From contig JAJHRB010000003.1 in NCBI GenBank assembly GCA_020833025.1, positions 1-42,980 of the forward strand: a DNA stretch of 42,980 bases, read 5' to 3'. The translations under genes were made by a program, and so were the position numbers. Origin of the DNA: Thermoproteaceae archaeon (GTDB lineage: Archaea; Thermoproteota; Thermoprotei; Thermoproteales; Thermoproteaceae). The notes under the pieces were generated by a model that saw only the letters and a program-made list of their open reading frames with translations, searched no databases and was not told the origin of the DNA. Shown here one piece after another: positions 17,437 to 26,322 of this stretch. The stretch's first letter is position 1; each line of letters opens with the position of its first letter.

Positions 17437-18489
17437 ATGATAAGAGTCGGCGTTGTCGGCTACGGGACGATAGGCAAGCGCGTGGCCGACGCAATAGCGG
17501 CACAGGACGACATGAAGATAGTCGGCGTGCTGAAGACCAAGCCGGACTACGGCGCGATGCTTGCGCTGCGCCGGGGCTTCCCGGTCTACACACTGCCAGA
17601 GAGAGTTGACGAGTTCAGGAAGGCAGGGGTGGAGCCTGCCGGCACCATAGAGGACTTGATAAAGGCTTCTGACGTGATAGTCGACGCGTCGCCCGAGGAC
17701 GTGGGGCGCGAGAACAAGGAGAAGTACTACCAGAAGTACGGCAAGCCGGTGATATTCCAGGGCGGCGAGGAGGCCGACGTCGCGGAGGTCAGCTTCAACG
17801 CGCTGGCCAATTACGAGGAGGCCAGGGGGAGGCGTTACGTGAGGGTCGTGAGCTGCAACACGACAGGCATAATCCGGGCGCTCACCGCGCTCAGGCTCAA
17901 CGGCATTGGCGTGAGGAAGGCCAGGGTCTTTATAGTCAGGAGAGGGGCGGATCCGAAGGAGTTCAAGAGAGGGCCCATCAATGACGTCGTGCCGAACCCC
18001 GTCACGGTGCCGAGCCACCACGGGCCTGACGTTAAGACTGTGCTGAGGGATGTTGATATTGTAACCGTGGCCGTTGCCGTTCCCGTAACGATAATGCACA
18101 TGCACATGGCTTACTTTGAGCTCGACTCGCCTCACTCGAGAGATGCAGTCATAGAGGCAATAGCCAGAACGCCGCGCGTGTACATAGCAGAGGCAGGCCG
18201 CGGGCTGCAGAGTCTCGCGCAGATTATAGAGCTTGCCAGAGATCTCGGCAGGGCCCGCGGCGACTTCCCGGAGATTGCCGTGTTCGGGGACTCGATAACC
18301 GTCAGCGGCAGCGAGCTCTACATGATGTACGGAGTCCACCAGGAGTCGATAGTCGTTCCAGAGAACGTCGATGCGGTCAGGGCAGTTCTCGGCGCGCTGC
18401 CTAAGTGGGCCTCGATAGAGAAGACGGACAGGTCGCTCGGGCTGCTCGCGGAGGGCAAGAGGTACGGGCAGCTGGCGCCCCGGCCGTAA
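17437..18489 (+). CDS. gap: Type II (archaeal) glyceraldehyde-3-phosphate dehydrogenase
   Basis: [36 protein letters not shown] catalytic Cys region, [14 protein letters not shown]. Confidence 0.95.
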   Translation: MIRVGVVGYGTIGKRVADAIAAQDDMKIVGVLKTKPDYGAMLALRRGFPVYTLPERVDEFRKAGVEPAGTIEDLIKASDVIVDASPEDVGRENKEKYYQKYGKPVIFQGGEEADVAEVSFNALANYEEARGRRYVRVVSCNTTGIIRALTALRLNGIGVRKARVFIVRRGADPKEFKRGPINDVVPNPVTVPSHHGPDVKTVLRDVDIVTVAVAVPVTIMHMHMAYFELDSPHSRDAVIEAIARTPRVYIAEAGRGLQSLAQIIELARDLGRARGDFPEIAVFGDSITVSGSELYMMYGVHQESIVVPENVDAVRAVLGALPKWASIEKTDRSLGLLAEGKRYGQLAPRP

Positions 18490-18518
18490 GTTTTATAGAG
18501 GCGTCCTGCAGAATACAC

Positions 18519-18944
18519 GTGCGCGAGGAGCCATTTTACGAGCTCGCGTACCGCTTCAGGAGGATACTAGTGCCGGTATGCCAGCTAGGCGCCGCGAGGC
18601 TCAGGGAGCTGCTCAGCGTTGCTGCAGACTTCGGCGAGAGGTACGGGGCCAGCGCGGTGTTCCTCTACGTGACGCAGAGCGAGAGCGATCCCTCAATTGA
18701 GGAGCTGAAGAGGGCAATCGGCGAGTACATGAGCAAGCGGGGGGTCAAGCACGAGTTCAAGATCAGGAAGCTCGGCGAGGGGGAGACCGTGGCCTCAGAA
18801 ATTGTAAAGGAGCTGTCGGAGGGCGGCTACGACATGGTGATCCTCGCGTCGCGCGGCTACTACGGCGCGTCGGCGCTGCTGTACAGCAGCACGTCCGTAG
18901 CCGTGGCCATTGCAGCGAACACGTCAGTTTTAATCCTGAGATAG
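18519..18944 (+). CDS. Universal stress protein family (UspA-like)
   Basis: FRRILVPVCQLGAARLRELLSVAADFGERYGASAVFLYVT...YDMVILASRGYYG; TATA TTTTATAG about 25 nt upstream of GTG 18519. Confidence 0.75.
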   Translation: MREEPFYELAYRFRRILVPVCQLGAARLRELLSVAADFGERYGASAVFLYVTQSESDPSIEELKRAIGEYMSKRGVKHEFKIRKLGEGETVASEIVKELSEGGYDMVILASRGYYGASALLYSSTSVAVAIAANTSVLILR

Positions 18945-18952
18945 AGCCGCGC

Positions 18953-19330
18953 GTGGGCGCGCAGACGCTCAGAGTCGGGACCAGGGCTTGCATTTCGGCC
19001 GCGCACTACATAAAGAATTACGCAGGCAAGTGCGCCGGCCTCCACGGCCACAACTACGTGGTTGAGGCTATCGTCGAGGGGCGCCCTGACGAGCGGGGCA
19101 TGGTCGTCGACTTCGTCGAGCTCAAGAGACTGCTCGCCGAGGTGCTCAGCGCGTACGACCACAAGGTGCTGAACGACGTGCTCGGGACGCAGAATGCAAC
19201 AGCAGAGGCGCTGGCGCTAGACATTGCGAGGAGGCTCAGGGAGAGGCTACCAGAGGGTCTGCGCCTGAGGCTCGTGAGAGTCTACGAGACGCAAGACACG
19301 TGGGTCGAGGTGCAGGAGAGCCCGGAATGA
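18953..19330 (+). CDS. queD: 6-pyruvoyl-tetrahydropterin synthase/QueD family
   Basis: ISAAHYIKNYAGKCAGLHGHNYVVEAIVEG, GMVVDFVELK, YDHKVLND, ATAEALALDIA. Confidence 0.85.
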   Translation: MGAQTLRVGTRACISAAHYIKNYAGKCAGLHGHNYVVEAIVEGRPDERGMVVDFVELKRLLAEVLSAYDHKVLNDVLGTQNATAEALALDIARRLRERLPEGLRLRLVRVYETQDTWVEVQESPE

Positions 19331-19449
19331 GCCCGGCGAGCTGGAAGTTCCGGCGTACTCCCCGCGACGCAGAACCTCTGCGGGTAGACCCTGGGGCGCC
19401 GAGTACTGCGCGCCGGTCATTTAAACGGCCGGCATGAGCCTAGCACGCG

Positions 19450-19475
19450 GCGGCCCCCTGACGCGCGGGGGCCGC
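19450..19475 (+). other. GC-rich hairpin (GCGGCCCCC / GGGGGCCGC, 8-nt loop)
   Basis: Perfect 9-bp inverted repeat starting about 25 nt after ATTTAAAC (about 19419-19427). Confidence 0.6.
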
Positions 19476-19595
19476 GCCTGCCTGCAGCGTGCCTCTCTTT
19501 TAAAAGTGCGGTGCCGTGAGCTGCAGCGCAGTGAAGAGCCGGTGGCCGGCCATGCGCGCGACGGCACTCTCGGCAGGTCCGGAGCGCGCGATAAG

Positions 19596-19643
19596 GTGAT
19601 GACCCAGGCTGTGCCGACGCGTGAGGTGAACGACCTCCGCTGA
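19596..19643 (+). ncRNA. C/D box sRNA candidate
   Basis: C GTGATGA (19596-19602), guide CCCAGGCTGTG, D' CCGA (19614-19617), C' GAGGTGA (19623-19629), guide, D CTGA (19640-19643). Confidence 0.55.
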
Positions 19644-19682
19644 GCGGCAAAGCTAAATTAATAACGCGCGCAACAAGCCTGC

Positions 19683-21353
19683 ATGGCGCCCAGCGCAAGG
19701 GCCGCGCTCGTGCTGATCGCGCTTGCCCTGGCCGCCACAGTCCCCGCCGCAGTCTGGCAGGTACAGGTCGTTAAGACAGCCACCGCAGTCATAAATGCGC
19801 TTGCTGTCGGGCCGCAGGGCGGCGCCGTCTTGCCCATTGTCGTGACGGTCATCACGCCGGGGGACGGGCACGCGTACGTTGCCGGAGTGCCCGAGACGGG
19901 GCAGGGCTTCGGGCCCTCGGCTCAGATCGCGCTGTACGTCGCGGCGAGGCTCTCCGGCGCGCACTACAAGAACTACACCGCGCTGCTGAGAGTGATGTCG
20001 AGCGAGGTCCAGGTCGGGGGGCCGTCGGCCAGTGGCTACGTCGCGGCGGCGCTCTTCGCGCTCATGAACGGGCTCCCGCTAAGGAACACCACGGCTCTGA
20101 CGGGAATAATACTGCCCGACGGGCTTATAGGGCCGGTCGGCGGCGTCCAGCAGAAAGTCGAGGCGGCGGCGCGACACGGCATCAGCACGGTGCTCGTGCC
20201 GCTGGGAGAGGCGCCGCGATTCGGCGCGGGGGCCAGAGTAGTCGAGGTCGGGACGGTTGAGGAGGCAATTTACTACCTGACCGGCGTCAAGGTTGAGCCG
20301 GCGCGGCGGGGCGAGGTAGACGAGAGCGCGTTCCGCGAGATCTCGAGAGATCTGTTCTACGCCGTCTACGAGATTTACAACGAGACTGTCAGGGGCGACT
20401 ACGTGGACAGAGGCGAGATAGCCAGATTAAAGTCGCGGGGAATGTACTACACGGCTGCATCCTTGCTGTACCAGGGAATAGCCAAGTACCTCAGCGACGT
20501 AGTCAGCTGGTCCTGGGGCTCCTACAGGGCACTCTACTCGAGGGCGTTAAGCACGGCCAGAGAGGCCGAGTCGGAGCTCTCGCGGATCCCCGTTACGGTT
20601 AATAACGTCGATCTCGTAATTGCGAGCTACTCGCGCGTGTACGAGGTGTACATAAGGGCGAACTCAACATCGCCGCAGCCGCACTTGATGTACGCCAGAG
20701 CCATTACCCTCAAGCCGTGGATTGATGAGGCGCGCAGGATGGCCCGCGGGCGCGTGATAGACGAGCGCGAGCTCTCCGAGATCGCGAGGATGTACCTGGA
20801 TTACGCCAAGGCAATGCACGCGTACCTCGAGACGACATACGGCGCAGTGAGCGGCGAGCTCAGCGAGTCGCTGAGCACGGCCGTGCAGGTGGCCGAGAGG
20901 CTTTACGCCAGCGGTCACTATCTGGCCTCGATAGCTAACTCAATAGACGTGATAGCTATGTCTGCGGCGGCTCTAATGTCGCCGGCCTCTGAAAAATATC
21001 TCGCCATTGCCAGAGACCGGGCTCTGGAGAACATGGGGCGGGCCTCTCAGTGCGGTTACACGAACACGCTCCCCCTTAGCTATTTACAGTTCGGGGACTA
21101 CTTCTCCGGCGCGGGGCGGCGCTCCGAGGCGCTGACTTACTACATCACGGCGTCCATTTACTCCACGGCGTTCGGGGATATAGTGTGCAGGGAGGGCTCG
21201 CAGGTAGTGCTGCAGGAGATGCCGGAGCCGGCAGCGCGCGAGAGCGCGGCGCATCGCGGCGTGGTGCGTGCGGGGGAGGGCTCGTGGGCGCCGCTCCTCG
21301 TGGCAGTGCCGCTGGCTGCGCTGATAGTTCTGCTGTTGTTGCTCAAACGATAA
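19683..21353 (+). CDS. Exported, membrane-anchored S16 (Lon-type) serine protease, archaeal COG1750-like
   Basis: Signal peptide; VGGPSASGYVAAALFALMNG catalytic Ser; GPVGGVQQKVEAAARHG catalytic Lys; C-terminal TM. Confidence 0.8.
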   Translation: MAPSARAALVLIALALAATVPAAVWQVQVVKTATAVINALAVGPQGGAVLPIVVTVITPGDGHAYVAGVPETGQGFGPSAQIALYVAARLSGAHYKNYTALLRVMSSEVQVGGPSASGYVAAALFALMNGLPLRNTTALTGIILPDGLIGPVGGVQQKVEAAARHGISTVLVPLGEAPRFGAGARVVEVGTVEEAIYYLTGVKVEPARRGEVDESAFREISRDLFYAVYEIYNETVRGDYVDRGEIARLKSRGMYYTAASLLYQGIAKYLSDVVSWSWGSYRALYSRALSTAREAESELSRIPVTVNNVDLVIASYSRVYEVYIRANSTSPQPHLMYARAITLKPWIDEARRMARGRVIDERELSEIARMYLDYAKAMHAYLETTYGAVSGELSESLSTAVQVAERLYASGHYLASIANSIDVIAMSAAALMSPASEKYLAIARDRALENMGRASQCGYTNTLPLSYLQFGDYFSGAGRRSEALTYYITASIYSTAFGDIVCREGSQVVLQEMPEPAARESAAHRGVVRAGEGSWAPLLVAVPLAALIVLLLLLKR

Positions 21354-21639
21354 TTACCTCGCTCCCTCCAGCGCGCCTGCCCCTCTTTCTCTTTCCTCTG
21401 CGCCCCGGGAGTAATAGCAGCGCCGCGAGCGCAAGCGGCGTCAAGTACTCCCAGTACGGGGCGTAGACGTAAAAGAGCGAGATAATTTTCTCTGTAACGT
21501 CGCCGCTCACCGTCGCAACAGGCACGAGCACCAACACGAGCCCGGCCACTGCAAGCGCCGCCAGCGCTCTATCGCGTACCCTCCTCAGCGCCAGGGAGGT
21601 TATAACAGCGATGGTTATTATGGCCGCGAGCTCTAGCAT
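21343..21639 (-). CDS. Small membrane protein
   Basis: 98 aa with three hydrophobic segments; 11-bp tail overlap with the S16 gene. Confidence 0.5.
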   Translation of the reverse strand: MLELAAIITIAVITSLALRRVRDRALAALAVAGLVLVLVPVATVSGDVTEKIISLFYVYAPYWEYLTPLALAALLLLPGRRGKRKRGRRAGGSEVIIV

Positions 21640-21825
21640 TGCGCCTGCCTGTAAACGGATTATTATACTCAGAAGTTATTTTCAGCGTCAAGTATATATT
21701 TCCTGCCGCCGCCCGCGCGGCCAGATCGCCATGGCTCCTGTCAGCGCACTCCCGGCGGACATCTCACGCCCGCGCCTCACAACGCCGCGGGCATAAAATA
21801 ACGAGCGAGCAGTGCGGGACCTCAC

Positions 21826-22878
21826 GTGGAGACCGCCGCGCGGGGCCGCAGGGTTTTCGTGCTCGGCCGCGAAGTGCCCCAAGTTGGAACGCTGGCGTTC
21901 GGGATAGTCGACAGGGGCACTAACGTGATTGAGGTCAGGCCCACTACCATGTGCGCACTCTCTTGCATCTTTTGCTCTGTCAACGCGGGGCCGCGCTCAC
22001 GGCTGAGGTGGGCTGAGTACGTCGTAGAGCCAGACGCGCTGCTGGCCGCGCTCGAGGAGGTCGTGAGATTCAAGGGCGTAGACAACGTGGAGGTCCACAT
22101 TGACGGGATGGGAGATCCCGGGCATTACCCAGAGCTCGCCGAGCTCGTTAAGGGAGCCAAGTCAATCAGGGGAGTCTCCGTGGTATCAATGCAGACGCGG
22201 CTCTACATGCTCGACGAGAGAAAGATAAAGGAGCTGGCGGGCGCGGGACTCGACAGGCTGAACGTCAGCATAGATGCGCTCGACGCCGAGCTTGCAAGAA
22301 AGCTGGCGGGCGCGGAGTGGTACGACATTAGTAGGGTGCTGCAGCTGGTGAGGGTCGCGCTGGAGTCCGGGATTAACATAGTTGTGAGCCCCGTGTGGGT
22401 TCCGGGTCTTAACGACGGCGAGATGCCGAAGATCGTGAAGTGGGCCGTCGAGTGCGGCGTCGGCAGGGGGGTGCTGACGCCGGTAGTCATACAGAAGTAC
22501 GTCCCGCACAAGAGGGGCAGGCGCGTCAGAGTGAGGCCGATGACGTGGGGCGAGTTCTGGCGCCGGCTTAGGGAAATGGAGCGGGAGCTCGGAGTGCCGC
22601 TGATACCGAGGCCGGGCGAATATAACATACACAAAGCGCCGGAAATCCCTAAGCCGTTCAGAGTCGGCGACGTCGTCACCGTGGAGCTTGTCGCGAGAGG
22701 GATTTTCAGGGGGGAGCTGCTGGGCGTGCCAGCGGCGCGCAGAGGCACGGCGCTGCTCGACAGGACCTTCACCGTGATCTACGGGCCGAGGGCCTCCGAC
22801 GGGCTAGTGGGGCGCAGGGCGAGAGTTGTGGTCGTCGAGAACAAGCATAACATATACATCGCGAGGCCGCTTAGGTAG
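21826..22878 (+). CDS. Radical SAM protein with C-terminal TRAM-like domain (COG2100-like)
   Basis: TTMCALSCIFCSVNAG = CX3CX2C; C-terminal GDVVTVELVARGIFRGELLGVP...GRRARVVVVENKHNIYIARP. Confidence 0.75.
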   Translation: METAARGRRVFVLGREVPQVGTLAFGIVDRGTNVIEVRPTTMCALSCIFCSVNAGPRSRLRWAEYVVEPDALLAALEEVVRFKGVDNVEVHIDGMGDPGHYPELAELVKGAKSIRGVSVVSMQTRLYMLDERKIKELAGAGLDRLNVSIDALDAELARKLAGAEWYDISRVLQLVRVALESGINIVVSPVWVPGLNDGEMPKIVKWAVECGVGRGVLTPVVIQKYVPHKRGRRVRVRPMTWGEFWRRLREMERELGVPLIPRPGEYNIHKAPEIPKPFRVGDVVTVELVARGIFRGELLGVPAARRGTALLDRTFTVIYGPRASDGLVGRRARVVVVENKHNIYIARPLR

Positions 22879-24430
22879 CCGGCTGCCCCTGCCGCCCAGC
22901 TCTCAGCGCGCTGGAGAGTCTGAGCGAGAAGGCCCTCACTCCCAGCCTCCGCAGGCTCTCGGCAACGTCCAGGCTGAGGCCGCCGCCGTAGCAGTACAGC
23001 ACGTACGTCTTGTCCCGCCCGAGTTTGTCCACCAGAGCGGGCACGTCGCCAGGCTCCGCCCTCAGCGCGCCCGGCACGTGCCACCTCCTGTAGGACTCCT
23101 CGTCCCTGAGGTCTACAACCACGGCTCCCGGCGGTATCTCGTCTATCTCTAGCTCCTGTGGCGCGAGACTGCCGATATAGCTATCGAGCTCGCTCTTCCT
23201 CAAGAGCCTCGCCGACGCCACCACCTCGCGCACTGCATCGTGAACTGCCAGGTCTATCCTCTCGACCTCCTCCCGCGATGCCCACTTCCTCGGCCTCCTG
23301 CTGAACATGGCGCAGTACTCCGGCATGTCCTTCGACAGCTCGTACGTGCCTATGCGTCTGGCCAGCCTCACGATCTCCTCCTTGTCCATTCCTATCAGGG
23401 GTCTCAGCAGCGGCATATCGAGCCCGCGCTCGAGCGCGGCCAGGGCGCCCAGCGTCTGCGACGAGACTTGCCCGAGGGACTCGCCGGTGACTATTGCCAG
23501 CGCGCCCAGAGACCTGGCGAGCTCCCGCGCGGCTAAGTAGAGCGCGCGCTTGAATGCTATGCTCCACAGTCTCTCGTGCACGCCCCTCATTACTGCCCGC
23601 GCTACCGGCGCGCAGTCCGATACCGCGACGCGTGCGTCGTAGCCGTACGACCAGGAGAGGAGCGCCCTTATCGCCTCAAGCGCGCGCTTCAGCGCGAGAG
23701 TGCCCCCGAGATTGCAGTAAAACACGTCAGCGTAGGCCCCCCGCCTCATGATCAGCCACGCGGCGACCGGCGAGTCTATGCCCCCGGAGACTAGCGCCAG
23801 CACCCTCCCCTCTGAGCCGAGCGGGAGGCCGCCCGGCCCCTCAATCACCTCGGTGTAGAGGAATGCCCTGTTGTTGCGTATCTCTATGAAGAGCTCGACG
23901 TCTGGGCTCTCCAGGTCCACCTTCCCGCCGGCACTGACAAGCGCCGAGCCAACGGCCCTGGCGGCATCGAGCGAGGTGAAGTCGTGCCTGCCCACTCTGC
24001 GCACCCTCACGGCGAATTTCCTGCCCGCCACGAGCCCGGACCAGTGCCTCACGGCAGCGTCGACCACCTCCTCGAGCCGCTGGAACGTGAGCTCGCGCGC
24101 GGGGCTCACCGACGTCACGCCGAACATCCTGCACAGCACGCGCTTCAGGCACTCGACGTCGCCGCGCGCGTACACCCTCCCCGGCTCTCTCTCAAACTCG
24201 GCGCCGCCGCACTCCCTAGCTGCCTCTCTCGCCGCCCTGAGCAGCAGCCTCTCCATCCTCGCGCGCGTCGCGCCTCTCTTCACTGTCAGCTCCCCGACGC
24301 GCAATATCACCACATGCCCCGCGGTGCAGCCTGCCGCGCTGCTGGCACGCGCGCTGTCTCCTGCAGCCTCTCGGGGTCTGGCAGTTCCGCGGGGCACCTG
24401 CTGCTCTGCACGGGCTCCCGGCGGGCTCAC
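22871..24430 (-). CDS. thiI: tRNA 4-thiouridine synthase-type ThiI with C-terminal rhodanese domain
   Basis: THUMP region, VLALVSGGIDSPVAAWLIMRRG PP-loop, VLYCYGGGLSLDVAESL rhodanese loop. Start 24430 (fits a TATA at about 24458) or GTG 24313. Confidence 0.85.
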   Translation of the reverse strand: MSPPGARAEQQVPRGTARPREAAGDSARASSAAGCTAGHVVILRVGELTVKRGATRARMERLLLRAAREAARECGGAEFEREPGRVYARGDVECLKRVLCRMFGVTSVSPARELTFQRLEEVVDAAVRHWSGLVAGRKFAVRVRRVGRHDFTSLDAARAVGSALVSAGGKVDLESPDVELFIEIRNNRAFLYTEVIEGPGGLPLGSEGRVLALVSGGIDSPVAAWLIMRRGAYADVFYCNLGGTLALKRALEAIRALLSWSYGYDARVAVSDCAPVARAVMRGVHERLWSIAFKRALYLAARELARSLGALAIVTGESLGQVSSQTLGALAALERGLDMPLLRPLIGMDKEEIVRLARRIGTYELSKDMPEYCAMFSRRPRKWASREEVERIDLAVHDAVREVVASARLLRKSELDSYIGSLAPQELEIDEIPPGAVVVDLRDEESYRRWHVPGALRAEPGDVPALVDKLGRDKTYVLYCYGGGLSLDVAESLRRLGVRAFSLRLSSALRAGRQGQPAT

Positions 24431-24639
24431 TCATTGGAATTGCGGCACGCCTTTTTAACCACAACTATGCCTTTCAATCCTTCTTTTGAGATTCCGGGCC
24501 CTCTCGGCGGGCCTCCCCGCGCCCTTTTAAGCATTCCCGCCCCGACACGCGCCGGCGCTCTCTAAACTGGGCGCCCGCCAGAGCCCGGCGGCAGGGCAGA
24601 CCGCCTAGATGTGTAAAGCGCACGACGCTTGAAGGCGCG

Positions 24640-24800
24640 GGAAAAGGTCGAGAGGCCGAGCTCCTCGTCCCTGAAGGCCCCTCTAAGAAGCTTCCGAACA
24701 GGAAGGCAAGGGCGACTCTCTCCTCCCCCCTCAGCGTCTCGGCTAGCCTCCTCGCAACCCCCTCCCGCTCGCCGGGCCCGAGCTCAAACCACCTGAGCAC
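24640..24800 (-). pseudogene. N-terminal remnant of a nucleotidyltransferase-like gene, frameshifted/truncated
   Basis: VLRWFELGPGEREGVARRLAETLRGEERVALAFLFGSFLEGP then frame change to PFRDEELGL; TATA CTTAAG about 23 nt upstream of GTG 24800. Confidence 0.5.
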
Positions 24801-24921
24801 GCACTGCAGCCACGAACCGCTTAAGTGTGTCGAGGCCCCCGATACTAACAACCACGCCCCTCACGCTCCAGGCGGCCCGACGCCAGCTGACGCTGATGCC
24901 GGGAATCTCGGCGTTGTGCCT

Positions 24922-24930
24922 TTTTTATAC
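24922..24930 (+). promoter_or_regulatory. TATA element (TTTTTATAC)
   Basis: About 23 nt before ATG 24949. Confidence 0.5.
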
Positions 24931-24948
24931 CTGCCGCGGTGTGCAGAC

Positions 24949-25518
24949 ATGTGGCTCGTGCCGCTCAGCATGGGTCTCGGGGCCGTGAGGAGGGCTTACA
25001 GTACAGCCCGGGAGCTCGCGAGAAAGGTGGAGGGCAGGCTGGAGCTAATACAGCCTAAGCACGTGTACGTCAAGGACGCCGAGAAGTTCGGCTACACGCT
25101 GCAGATCGGCAGGATAACCGTGAACCTGCCGCCGGCCGGCATTATGGTGCTCTGGGGCTTTTACAACGCTGACGAGTACCTGGACTTTGTGCGCTTTGTA
25201 AATAACGGCAGGGTGCACGAGTGGTTCGTGCACCCAATTGCCTACTACCCGGAGCGCGTTGGCGTCTGGCTTGAGGAGCCGCTGATACTCAGGGGCGTCG
25301 TTCACGTGGACGTCCACGCAACGTCGACAGAGGGCCGCGACAGAGTCTACGGGTGGCCCCTGGGCTACGTGATATCGCCGGCGAGGCCGCCGCAGGAGGT
25401 GACTGTGCCGCGGCGCACGCCGCGGAGAAAGAGAGCTGAGGAGAGGGCAGAGGCCGGGGTCTCGCAGAAGGCTGGGGAGGCCAAGGAGGCGGGGAGGGGC
25501 GGGGAGGGTGGCGGCTAG
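24949..25518 (+). CDS. Uncharacterised protein with basic/low-complexity tail, paired with a serine recombinase
   Basis: ORF from MWLVPLSMGLGAVRR; overlaps the recombinase gene by 11 nt. Confidence 0.6.
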   Translation: MWLVPLSMGLGAVRRAYSTARELARKVEGRLELIQPKHVYVKDAEKFGYTLQIGRITVNLPPAGIMVLWGFYNADEYLDFVRFVNNGRVHEWFVHPIAYYPERVGVWLEEPLILRGVVHVDVHATSTEGRDRVYGWPLGYVISPARPPQEVTVPRRTPRRKRAEERAEAGVSQKAGEAKEAGRGGEGGG

Positions 25519-26302
25519 CCTAATACCGGCAGTGACCTACATCCGCGTCTCGACGGAGGGGCAGGATCCCGAGAACCAGCGTGCCTTCCTCGAGAGGTGG
25601 GCGGCCGAGAGGGGCATGCAGATCGTGAGGCACTACATTGACGCTGGCGTCTCCGGCGCCACCGAGCCTTGGGAGAGGCCCGCGTTCAGGCAGCTGCTGG
25701 CAGAGGCGGGCAGGCTCGAGCCGAGGCCCAGGGCCCTCCTGGTGTACGAGATCTCAAGGCTCGTGCGCTCGTTTCAGGAGCTGTTCACGCTCCTGGATCT
25801 CGTGGAGGGGAGGCTCGGGCTCGTCGTGATCTCCGCCTCGGAGAGAGAGCAGGCCCTGCAGAGTCTCGACGGCGTGTACCGGCAGTTCCTGAGGGCCGTT
25901 CTCGCCTTCGTGGCGACAATGGAGAGAGAGTTCACGCGCCAGAGGACTAAGGCCGCGCTGGAGAGGGCGCGGGCGGCCGGCAAGCTGTGGAACGTCGCGG
26001 AGAGAGTCGGCGAGGGCGTCGCGAGGAGGGCGGCGGAGATGTACCTGTCGGGGGCCTCCCTCAGGGAGGTGGCCAGGGCGTTTGGAATGTCGCTGTACGA
26101 GGTGAGGCGGGTGCTCTCGGCGGCGGGGGCCTACAGGCCGGGCGAGTACACGTGCCCGCGCTGCTTCTCAAGGCTGAGAGTAGTGGAGCGGTCCGTCAGG
26201 CTCCAGCCCGGGAGGCACGCCGTCGTCGAGAGGCTCTACTGCAAGAACTGCGGCTACGACGAGACGAGGGAGCTCTCTCCTGCCGCCGGCAGCTCCGCGT
26301 AA
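25508..26302 (+). CDS. Serine recombinase/resolvase with C-terminal zinc ribbon
   Basis: VTYIRVSTEGQDPENQRAFLERW resolvase catalytic motif; HTH RRAAEMYLSGASLREVARAFGMSLYEVRRVL; CPRC...CKNC zinc ribbon. Confidence 0.9.
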   Translation: MAASLIPAVTYIRVSTEGQDPENQRAFLERWAAERGMQIVRHYIDAGVSGATEPWERPAFRQLLAEAGRLEPRPRALLVYEISRLVRSFQELFTLLDLVEGRLGLVVISASEREQALQSLDGVYRQFLRAVLAFVATMEREFTRQRTKAALERARAAGKLWNVAERVGEGVARRAAEMYLSGASLREVARAFGMSLYEVRRVLSAAGAYRPGEYTCPRCFSRLRVVERSVRLQPGRHAVVERLYCKNCGYDETRELSPAAGSSA

Positions 26303-26322
26303 GGCACGCGCTAGCGGCACGG

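Noticed and set aside
17428-18339. 303-aa minus-strand ORF
   Set aside because: Antisense to the clearly identified GAPDH.
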